NCBI GenBank assembly: GCA_019247975.1
Contig: JAFBAD010000218.1
Span: 1 to 9,337, forward strand
From: Acidimicrobiia bacterium
GTDB lineage: Bacteria; Actinomycetota; Acidimicrobiia; Acidimicrobiales; Iamiaceae
Direction: 5' to 3'
Length of the DNA stretch: 9,337 nucleotides
The notes below the pieces were generated by a model. It was not told the DNA's origin, searched no databases, and saw only the letters and a list, made by a program, of their open reading frames with translations. The position numbers and the translations under genes were made by a program. Shown one piece after another: positions 1-6,100 of this stretch; within the stretch, counting starts at the first letter, position 1; the number at the start of each line of letters is the position of its first letter.

Positions 1-1622
1 CGCACAGGTTCGCGGAGCGGCACCTCGTCTTCGAGGCCCGGGCGACCGGGGAGCCGCTCGAGCTGCCGGGCTGCGTCGATCGAGGTGCCGTTCCGTCCGG
101 TCACGCCCCGCATGAGCTCGGCCGGATCGAGGTCGCCGCGGACGACCGCAGCCACCTCCACCGCGATGTCCGACCACCGGGTGCCCTGGCTCCTCCGCAC
201 GAGGCCCCACCGGAGCGCCTCGATGGTCCGGACCACCGGGGCGATCGGTGTCGTCACCGCATCGAGCGCAGTGGCCCGGCTCAGCTCGTCGAGGCTGAGC
301 TGGATGCCGAGCGGCTCGTGGATCGCGAGCGCCTCACGCGCGTAGAAGATGCCCTGGCTGCGCGGTTGCCACCGCGACGCGAACGCGTCGAGCCGGTCGA
401 GCGCGTCGTCGACCTGACCCGCGCGCGGTGATGCGCCGAGCGGGTGCCGGTGGCGACCGCCCGTCACGACCGATGCCGACGCGCCCGATGCGTTCTCGGC
501 CGGCGGGGTCACGGCGACGTGCGTCGCGGGCACGCGGAAGGCCGGCTCGGCCCGGGCCCGCCGCCGGCGGCGCAGCACGACGACGAGGAGCGCGATCACG
601 ATCAGGAGGAGGACGGCGGCTGCGCCCGCGGCAAGCTTGCGCTTGAGGTGGTGGTGGCCCTTGCGCCCGGTCTTCCCGAGCGCGTTCGCGCCACCCGGGA
701 GGAGGAGCGGCGACACCTTGGCCCGACTGCCCTGGACACCGTCGAGGGCCACGGAGATCTTCGAGTGGGACGTGAGCTTCGCCCGAGGGGTGAACGTGAC
801 GAGGTACTGCGTGGCGAGCTGCGCGCCGATCGCCCGACCGGCCTCCACCGCTCCGTCCGACGAGGTGGCAGACCCGTACGCGGCCGTGTGCCCGCCGGTC
901 GCGAGCACGGCGTCGGCGATCGCTTCCTGAGGCTTGCTCGGTGCGATCGAGAACAGCGCGACGTTCCGGGCGGCCAGCTTGCGGGCCGACGACGCCATCT
1001 CGCTCGGCGAAACGAACCCGGGCGGGCCGAAGAGGATGATCGCTCGACGTGGTGCGCTCTTGATCGCGTCGGCCGCGAGGGACAGGGCCGACAACGTGCT
1101 GGAGTCGGGCGACCGCTCGACCTTGCCGATCGCATCGGTCACCGCCCGCCGGTCGGTGCTCAGCGGCACCGCGACCTTCGGCGTCGTGCCCTGCACCACG
1201 AGCGCGGCACGCGTCGCCTTCGGGAGACCGAGGACGGTCTCGATGGCTGCGTCCTGCTCGACCTTCACGTCCTTCCCGCCGACGCCCGCGGACACGACGA
1301 GCGCGACGCCCAGGTCGGCCGGCACCCGCGCCTGCGCGCGCGCCGCGACGTCCGAGCCGTCGACGGTCACGGTGAACGCGTCGGAGCCGAGCAACCTCTT
1401 GCGGTCCGATGGGGGCGGGGACGTCAGCACCGCCCACGCTCCACCGGTCTGCGCGACGAGCCCGCCGATCTCCACCCGGTCCTTCGCAGGCGAGCCCTTG
1501 ACCGGCGCGCCCTTCGCGTGCGCGGCGACGGGCGCGACGAGGACCGTCGCGAGCGCCACGACGAGTGGCGCGCACCACCGCCGCAGCACGTCGTTCCGCA
1601 GCCTCCGGACGGACAGGGCCAT
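1..1622 (-). CDS. Secreted/membrane-anchored von Willebrand A-like protein, C-terminus cut by the window edge
   Basis: This frame stays open from an ATG at 1622 to the left edge, giving 540 residues with no stop reached. An AGGAG (plus positions 1628-1632) lies 5 nt before the ATG. Residues 1-36 form a signal peptide: an Arg-rich start, a hydrophobic core at about 18-33, and an AHA cleavage site. About residues 50-300 look like a vWA fold: FTVTVDG near 83, a hydrophobic strand LGVALVVSAG near 104-113, STLSALSLA near 175-183, AIILFGPPG near 194-202, and QYLVTFTP near 272-279. A basic stretch (321-329), a transmembrane helix (about 330-350) and an RRRRR stop-transfer run follow. The remaining 190 residues are probably cytoplasmic and I do not recognise them. 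The metal-site motif DxSxS is missing, so adhesion through a metal ion is doubtful. The protein probably works outside the membrane as a binding or scaffold module; its partner is unknown. Confidence 0.8.
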   Translation of the reverse strand, partial: MALSVRRLRNDVLRRWCAPLVVALATVLVAPVAAHAKGAPVKGSPAKDRVEIGGLVAQTGGAWAVLTSPPPSDRKRLLGSDAFTVTVDGSDVAARAQARVPADLGVALVVSAGVGGKDVKVEQDAAIETVLGLPKATRAALVVQGTTPKVAVPLSTDRRAVTDAIGKVERSPDSSTLSALSLAADAIKSAPRRAIILFGPPGFVSPSEMASSARKLAARNVALFSIAPSKPQEAIADAVLATGGHTAAYGSATSSDGAVEAGRAIGAQLATQYLVTFTPRAKLTSHSKISVALDGVQGSRAKVSPLLLPGGANALGKTGRKGHHHLKRKLAAGAAAVLLLIVIALLVVVLRRRRRARAEPAFRVPATHVAVTPPAENASGASASVVTGGRHRHPLGASPRAGQVDDALDRLDAFASRWQPRSQGIFYAREALAIHEPLGIQLSLDELSRATALDAVTTPIAPVVRTIEALRWGLVRRSQGTRWSDIAVEVAAVVRGDLDPAELMRGVTGRNGTSIDAARQLERLPGRPGLEDEVPLREPV

Positions 1623-1864
1623 TGGCGCTCCTGGGTCGGCGGAGGGGCGCCCGATTTTGGCAGACGCGACCGGTCGGCGACCACTCAGCGTGCACCGACC
1701 TCCGACGCCAAGTACCGTCCCGCCACCGCCGAACTGACACCGCCGTCAGTGACCGGCAGTTCGGGAAATGGTCCGATCGGGCCATAGCGGGCGCAAACCT
1801 ACGGACGTACGGTTGAAACCGGACATCCAGGCGAACCAAGCCGGTGTCGCGGGAAGGGGAAGAT
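1623..1864. promoter_or_regulatory. Divergent intergenic region between the vWA-like gene and bldC
   Basis: About 240 bp separate the two divergent starts, so promoters for both directions must lie here. For the minus-strand gene, ATTTTG on the plus strand at 1654-1659 reads CAAAAT and is a possible -10. For the plus-strand operon, TACGGT at 1808-1813 fits a loose TAnnnT -10, and TTGAAA at 1813-1818 resembles a -35, but neither has a convincing partner at 16-18 bp. TACGG occurs twice, 8 bp apart (1800-1804 and 1808-1812). A nested inverted repeat at 1729-1764 is listed separately. No open frame here looks like a gene. Confidence 0.5.
1729..1764. promoter_or_regulatory. Nested inverted repeat, candidate operator
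   Basis: CCGAACTG (1729-1736) and its exact complement CAGTTCGG (1757-1764) flank 20 nt. A second pair overlaps it: ACTGAC (1733-1738) and GTCAGT (1745-1750), separated by 6 nt. The site lies roughly midway between the two divergent starts, where a shared regulator could act on both. It has no T-tract and no gene ends into it, so a terminator is unlikely. The regulator is unknown. Overlapping repeats of 6-8 bp can occur by chance in GC-rich DNA, hence modest confidence. Confidence 0.35.
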
Positions 1865-2071
1865 GTGAACGAGCAGGACCAGTTCGGGGCACCCGAATCG
1901 CTGCTGACTCCGTCCGAGGTCGCAGCGCTCTTTCGGGTCAACCCGAAGACCGTGACCCGGTGGGCTCGGGCAGGGAAGCTCACCGCCATCCGCACGCTCG
2001 GCGGCCACCGCCGGTTCCGGGCGTCGGAGATCCGGCGATGCCTCGAGGAGATGAGCGCGGGCGAGCCCTGA
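1865..2071 (+). CDS. bldC: BldC-like small MerR-type DNA-binding regulator
   Basis: This 68-residue protein is a single winged-helix domain. The helix-turn-helix spans about residues 14-38 (LLTPSEVAALF...NPKTVTRWARAGKL) and is followed by the wing RTLGGHRRF at 43-51. This is nearly the same as Streptomyces BldC, which is also about 68 residues. BldC lacks the effector-binding and long dimerisation regions of classical MerR proteins and binds DNA as head-to-tail oligomers on direct repeats. The chosen start is GTG at 1865, because GGGAAGGGGA (1851-1860) just upstream is a Shine-Dalgarno-like sequence and the length matches the family. A GTG at 1844 would add seven residues and absorb that ribosome site. 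The gene overlaps the following dehydrogenase gene by 34 nt, so the two are cotranscribed. In Streptomyces bldC controls entry into development; here its targets are unknown, though the genes downstream are plausible. Confidence 0.88.
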   Translation: MNEQDQFGAPESLLTPSEVAALFRVNPKTVTRWARAGKLTAIRTLGGHRRFRASEIRRCLEEMSAGEP

Positions 2072-3162
2072 CGGGCGTCTTCCCGCACGCAGGCGTCGAG
2101 GGGTTCGAGCAGGTCTCGTTCTTCCACGACGCTCGCAGCGGGTTGCGGGCGATCATCGCGATCCATTCGACGGTCCTCGGTCCTGCCCTCGGCGGGACCC
2201 GCTTCCGTCCCTACGACACCGAGGCAGACGCCGTCGCCGACGTCTGCCGACTCGCGCGCGGGATGACCTACAAGCACGCGGTGTCGGGCCTCGACTGCGG
2301 GGGCGGCAAGGCGGTCATCCTCGGCGACCCGCGCACCACGCGCTCCGAGGCGCTGCTGCGCACCTACGCACGCTTCATCGACGGGCTCGCCGGTCGGTAC
2401 CTCACCGCCGAGGACGTGGGCACCACCCAGGCCGACATGGACCTCATCCGGCGGGAGACGCCGTACGTGACCGGTGTCAGCGAGTCGCTCGGCGGCTCCG
2501 GTGATCCCTCGCCGGCGACCGCATGGGGGTTGCTCGCCGGGCTGCGGACCGTCGGAGCGCGCTCCTGGGGGTCCTCGTCGATCGAGGGCCGCCACGTCGT
2601 GGTCGTCGGCGTCGGCAAGGTCGGGAGGGCTCTCGTCGAGCACCTGGTGGCCGATGGAGCGAAGGTGACCGTGGCCGACGTCGACCGGGCCGCCGTCGAT
2701 GCGGTGGTCGCCAGCCACGGCGTGGACGTGGTCGACGTGGCCGGGGCGCACGCAGTCGAGTGCGACGTGCTGTCGCCCTGCGCCCTGGGCGCGCTCCTCA
2801 ACGCCCGCACGATCCCCGAACTACGCTGCAGCGCAGTGTGCGGATCGGCCAACAACCAGCTGGAAGAGCCAGCGGATGGTCAGCGTCTGGCCGATGCCGG
2901 TGTGCTGTTCGCGCCCGATTTCGTCGTCAGTGCCGGCGGAGTGATCAACATCGCCGAGGAGCGCACCGGCCGTGGCTACGACCGCGACCGGGCCTGGCAG
3001 CGCATCGCCGGCATCGAGGCGACGCTGGCCACCGTGTTCGACCGGGCCGACGCCGACGGCGTGACCCCCGAGGTCGCCGCCGACCGGGTCGCGGAAGCAC
3101 GGATCGACGCCGTCGCCGACACACGGCGCATCAGGATCTCGCGGCCGGAGCCGACCGTCTGA
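2038..3162 (+). CDS. Leucine/valine (branched-chain amino acid) dehydrogenase
   Basis: The predicted 374-residue protein belongs to the Glu/Leu/Phe/Val dehydrogenase superfamily and closely follows Bacillus leucine dehydrogenase and Streptomyces valine dehydrogenase. It would convert leucine, valine or isoleucine with NAD+ to the 2-oxoacid and ammonia, in the cytoplasm. Visible motifs: LGPALGGTR (47-55); MTYK with substrate-binding K79; GGGK with catalytic K91; TAEDVGT with D126; Rossmann loop GVGKVG (191-196) ending in D214 for the NAD ribose; CALGA (249-253); and ANNQL (271-275). The ATG at 2038 is the only usual start codon in frame before the conserved region; GGAG lies 8 nt upstream. It lies inside the bldC gene (34 nt overlap), implying translational coupling. 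The first 20 residues are not conserved with the family. Substrate preference among Leu, Val and Ile cannot be read by eye. The next gene encodes the enzyme that would use its product. Confidence 0.93.
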   Translation: MPRGDERGRALTGVFPHAGVEGFEQVSFFHDARSGLRAIIAIHSTVLGPALGGTRFRPYDTEADAVADVCRLARGMTYKHAVSGLDCGGGKAVILGDPRTTRSEALLRTYARFIDGLAGRYLTAEDVGTTQADMDLIRRETPYVTGVSESLGGSGDPSPATAWGLLAGLRTVGARSWGSSSIEGRHVVVVGVGKVGRALVEHLVADGAKVTVADVDRAAVDAVVASHGVDVVDVAGAHAVECDVLSPCALGALLNARTIPELRCSAVCGSANNQLEEPADGQRLADAGVLFAPDFVVSAGGVINIAEERTGRGYDRDRAWQRIAGIEATLATVFDRADADGVTPEVAADRVAEARIDAVADTRRIRISRPEPTV

Positions 3163-3172
3163 CCTGACCGAC

Positions 3173-3179
3173 GAGGAGG
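3173..3179 (+). promoter_or_regulatory. Strong ribosome binding site that fixes a TTG start
   Basis: GAGGAGG ends 7 nt before TTG at 3187, which is ideal spacing. The next in-frame ATG, at 3199, would be 19 nt away. The TTG is therefore the likely start of the E1 gene. The site lies in the 24-nt gap after the dehydrogenase stop, supporting an operon with independent, strong initiation. Confidence 0.75.
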
Positions 3180-3186
3180 CACGCAG

Positions 3187-5298
3187 TTGGCCAGAACGAT
3201 GCACGCACCGACCGGCGAGGACCTGTCGGTCCTGCACCTCCACGATCGCCACAGCGACCTGGGCCTCGGCGCCGACGACCTCGTCGCCATGTACCGGCGC
3301 ATCCTCCTCGCCCGCACCCTCGATCAGAAGATCTGGGGACTCAACCGGATGGGCAAGGCGCCGTTCGTGGTGAGTGGCCAGGGCCACGAGGGCGCGCAGG
3401 TCGGCTCGGCCTGGGCGCTGCAGCCCGGCCACGACGTCGTGCTGCCGTACTACCGCGACACCGGCGTGCTGCTGACCCTGGGCATGACCGTCGAGGAGGT
3501 GCTGCTCGCCGTGTTCGCGCGCGCTGCGGACCCGAGCTCGGGCGGCCGCCAGATGCCGAACCACTGGGGCAGCTCCCGGCTCAACGTGATCACCGGCTCG
3601 TCGCCGATCGCGACCCAGCTGCCGCATGCCGCCGGTCTCGCGTACGCGGCGAAGATGCGCGGCGAGGACCGCGTCGTCGTGAGCTACTTCGGCGAGGGCG
3701 CGACGTCGAAGGGGGACTTCCACGAGGCGCTGAACTTCGCCGGCATCCACCAGCTGCCGTGCGTCTTCGTGTGCGAGAACAACGGCTACGCGATCTCGGT
3801 GCCGCTGACCAAGGAGTCCGCGGTCGACGACGTGGCCGACCGCGCCCACGCCTACGGCTTCGGTGGCGTGATCGTCGACGGCAACGATCCGCTCGACGTG
3901 TACGGCGCGACCCACGCTGCGGTCCGGCGGGCCCGTCGGGGCGAGGGGCCGACGCTGGTCGAGTGCAAGACGTACCGCTTCATGGCGCACACGTCCGACG
4001 ACGACGACCGCACCTACCGCACGAGCGAAGAGGTCGAGGCCTGGAAGAAGAAGGACCCGCTGCGGCAGATGAAGCAGTACGTCATCGAGCAGCGGCTCCT
4101 CTCCGAGGCCGAGGAGGACCGCATCGAGACCGAGGTGAAGGCCGAGGTCGACGAGGCCACCAAGCGGGCCGAGGCCCAGGCCTTCGGCGAGCCCGACGAC
4201 GCCTACCGGCGGGTGTACGCCCGCCCGCTGCGCGCGCTGCGGGGTGTGAAGGAGGGCGCGGGTGACCCACCGGTGCCCCGTGACCGTGAGCCCGATCTGA
4301 CCGGGCTCACGACCGAGCGCACGATCATCGACACGATCCGCCAGACCCAGCACGACCTGCTGGCCGCCGACCCACGCGTCGTCGTCCTCGGCGAGGACGT
4401 CGGACCGCGCGGTGGCGTCTTCCGCGGCACCGACGGGCTGGCCGCCGAGTTCGGGGCCGCCCGCGTGCTCGACACCCCGCTCGCGGAGTCGTCGATCATC
4501 GGCATCGGCATCGGCCTCGCGCTGGCCGGGCTGCGCCCGATCGTGGAGATCCAGTTCGCCGACTTCATCCACTCGGGCTTCGACCAGCTGGTCAGCGAGG
4601 CAGCGCGCATCCACTACCGGTCCAACGGCGACTTCGCGGTGCCGCTCGTGGTCCGCGCGCCGTGGGGTGGCGGCGTGCACGGCGCGCTGTACCACTCGCA
4701 GTCGATCGAGGCGACGTACGCGCACATCCCCGGCCTGAAGGTCGTTGCGCCGTCCACGCCGTCCGACCTCGCCGGGCTGCTGCGCGAGGCGGTCGACGAC
4801 CCCGACCCGGTGCTCTTCCTCGAGCACAAGCGCACCTACCGCCTGATCAAGGGTGACGTCCCCGACGACTCGTGCTGGCGTGTGCCGATCGGTGTGGCCG
4901 CGGTCGCCCGGCCCGGCACCGACGCCACCGTCGTCACCTACGGCATGCATCGCCACCTCGCGATCGAGGCCGCCGACCGGCTCGCCGCCGAGGGTGTGGG
5001 CGACGTCGAGGTGCTCGATCTCCGCACGATCTCGCCGCTCGACGTCGACGCGATCCTCGACTCGGTGCGGCGCACGAGCCGCTGCCTCGTCGTCCACGAG
5101 GACAACCGCAGCTTCGGCGTCGGTGCCGAGGTCGCGGCGGTCGTGGCCGAGGAGGCCTTCTACGACCTCGACGCCCCGGTGCGCCGACTGTGCACGGCCG
5201 ACGTGCCCGCCTTCCCGTTCGCGCCACCGCTCGAAGCCGAGCTGTCGATCGGTGCCGACGAGATCGCGGTCGCACTGCGCGCGCTGCTGGACGCTTGA
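3187..5298 (+). CDS. Single-chain branched-chain 2-oxoacid dehydrogenase E1 (alpha-beta fusion)
   Basis: This 703-residue protein carries both E1 subunits of the branched-chain 2-oxoacid dehydrogenase complex. E1 uses thiamine diphosphate (TPP) to decarboxylate branched 2-oxoacids and acylate the E2 lipoyl group. The alpha half covers about residues 30-345: the TPP/Mg motif runs from G169-E-G171 to N198-N199, and the loop YRFMAHTSDDDD (263-274) contains the expected active-site H268. A charged, Pro-containing linker (about 350-372) leads into the beta half (about 375-703): LGEDVG (401-406), the TPP-activating E434 in PLAESS, EIQFADF (454-460) and YHSQS (502-506) with catalytic H503. These beta motifs match mitochondrial BCKDH E1-beta closely. 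No E2 or E3 gene is in the window. A pyruvate or broader 2-oxoacid substrate is possible, but the adjacent Leu/Val dehydrogenase favours branched-chain substrates. Confidence 0.92.
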   Translation: MARTMHAPTGEDLSVLHLHDRHSDLGLGADDLVAMYRRILLARTLDQKIWGLNRMGKAPFVVSGQGHEGAQVGSAWALQPGHDVVLPYYRDTGVLLTLGMTVEEVLLAVFARAADPSSGGRQMPNHWGSSRLNVITGSSPIATQLPHAAGLAYAAKMRGEDRVVVSYFGEGATSKGDFHEALNFAGIHQLPCVFVCENNGYAISVPLTKESAVDDVADRAHAYGFGGVIVDGNDPLDVYGATHAAVRRARRGEGPTLVECKTYRFMAHTSDDDDRTYRTSEEVEAWKKKDPLRQMKQYVIEQRLLSEAEEDRIETEVKAEVDEATKRAEAQAFGEPDDAYRRVYARPLRALRGVKEGAGDPPVPRDREPDLTGLTTERTIIDTIRQTQHDLLAADPRVVVLGEDVGPRGGVFRGTDGLAAEFGAARVLDTPLAESSIIGIGIGLALAGLRPIVEIQFADFIHSGFDQLVSEAARIHYRSNGDFAVPLVVRAPWGGGVHGALYHSQSIEATYAHIPGLKVVAPSTPSDLAGLLREAVDDPDPVLFLEHKRTYRLIKGDVPDDSCWRVPIGVAAVARPGTDATVVTYGMHRHLAIEAADRLAAEGVGDVEVLDLRTISPLDVDAILDSVRRTSRCLVVHEDNRSFGVGAEVAAVVAEEAFYDLDAPVRRLCTADVPAFPFAPPLEAELSIGADEIAVALRALLDA

Positions 5299-5306
5299 AT
5301 GGGGTG

Positions 5307-6008
5307 ATGGATGGGGAACGGACGGCGCGCATCTCACACGGGGGGCGCACCCTGGAGGTGCGAGAGCCGGGCGAGGTGCACCTCGGTCGCGGGAGCACGA
5401 GCGACGTCGTGGTGGGCGCGGCCGAACCCGACGGTTCCCCCGAGGACCTCGGCGTGTCGCGCGCCGCAGCCACGGTGTCGGTCCGCGAGGGCCGACTGTG
5501 GGTCCGCAACGACTCGTCGAGCCAGCCGCTCTACCTCGTGCCGACCACCGGATCGACCCGCGTGCTCGAGGGCAAGGACGAGATCGCGTCGCTGCCGGTC
5601 GACGAGGTGACCATCCAGTTCCGGGGCCGCATCCGCACCCACGAGGTGCAGGTGGAGCTCATCGGCAGCACCCCGCCGCTCGAGTCGTCGGCGGCGATGG
5701 TGGACGGCAACGCCACGCAGTACCTGCTCGAGTTCACGCCGGCCGAGCGACGCATCCTCACCGCGCTGTGCGAGCCGCTGCTCGTCGACCGGGGCGACAA
5801 GGCCAAGCCTGCGTCGTACGCCCAGGCGGCCGAGCGGGTGTTCCTGTCGCGCAGTCGGGTGGAGAACTGTGTCGCCGACCTCGTGAAGAAGTTCGCCGCG
5901 GCGGGCGTGCCGAACCTCGAGGGCCCCGAGGCCAAGGACCACCTCTGCCGCTACGCGGTCCGCTCCGGCTCCATCGTCCAAGCGGACCTCCGCCTGCTGG
6001 ACAGCTAG
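5307..6008 (+). CDS. FHA-like domain protein with predicted C-terminal winged helix
   Basis: The predicted protein has 233 residues. About residues 5-118 form an FHA-like beta sandwich: LGRG with R28, VSRAAATV with S51-R52 (R28 and S51 match the usual phosphothreonine contacts), then LWVRNDSSSQ (64-73). The usual SRxH histidine is A54, and the usual NG(T) is Q73-P74, so peptide binding may be altered. Residues about 140-225 begin FTPAERRILTALCE and contain YAQAAERVFLSRSRVENCVADL (171-192, helix-turn-helix-like); together they resemble a winged helix, suggesting a DNA-binding or protein-docking role. ATG 5307 is chosen, 8 nt after the E1 stop; GTG 5304 and TTG 5295 are in-frame alternatives, and no clear Shine-Dalgarno is present, so translation is probably coupled to E1. 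I know of no characterised protein with exactly this layout. A role controlling the upstream enzymes is inference from position. Confidence 0.72.
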   Translation: MDGERTARISHGGRTLEVREPGEVHLGRGSTSDVVVGAAEPDGSPEDLGVSRAAATVSVREGRLWVRNDSSSQPLYLVPTTGSTRVLEGKDEIASLPVDEVTIQFRGRIRTHEVQVELIGSTPPLESSAAMVDGNATQYLLEFTPAERRILTALCEPLLVDRGDKAKPASYAQAAERVFLSRSRVENCVADLVKKFAAAGVPNLEGPEAKDHLCRYAVRSGSIVQADLRLLDS

Positions 6009-6041
6009 CCCCCCGACGCCTCGACCCCCGAAATTGGCCAC

Positions 6042-6066
6042 GTTCGCCGCGCCATGCGCGGGGAAC
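6042..6066. terminator. Hairpin between the FHA/winged-helix gene and the crotonase gene
   Basis: GTTC-G-CCGCGC (6042-6052), loop CAT, and GCGCGG-G-GAAC (6056-6066) pair as ten base pairs with one G-G mismatch. It starts 33 nt after the stop at 6008 and ends 34 nt before the crotonase ATG. There is no T-tract, which is common for actinobacterial terminators. It could instead be a partial terminator or attenuator inside a longer operon, or a protein-binding palindrome. Confidence 0.5.
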
Positions 6067-6100
6067 CGCGCCAAGAACGGCTGTGGGGTAGACCCGGGCG

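Noticed and set aside
444..1787. 447-codon plus-strand frame, and a 267-codon frame at 934-1737
   Set aside because: The minus-strand frame through 1-1622 has a Shine-Dalgarno, signal peptide, vWA-like strands and a membrane helix; these plus-strand frames show no such order.
1844..1864. Upstream GTG start for bldC at 1844
   Set aside because: It would translate the GGGAAGGGGA ribosome site and make the protein longer than the 68-residue family length; GTG 1865 fits both.
334..2751. 805-codon open frame on the minus strand
   Set aside because: It is Arg/Gly/Pro-rich without a recognisable domain, crosses the divergent promoter region, and lies antisense to bldC and to the well-conserved dehydrogenase. 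It is a shadow of high GC content.
3199..3201. ATG start for E1 at 3199
   Set aside because: The GAGGAGG site is 7 nt from TTG 3187 but 19 nt from this ATG.
2821..5337. 838-codon open frame on the minus strand
   Set aside because: It lies antisense to the dehydrogenase end and the whole fused E1, whose catalytic motifs are intact. Its composition (His, Arg, Val, Gly-rich) is typical of a complement-strand artefact.
4853..6091. 412-codon plus-strand frame
   Set aside because: It spans the end of E1 and the FHA/winged-helix gene in another frame and is Arg/Ser/Pro-rich; the other frames encode recognised domains.
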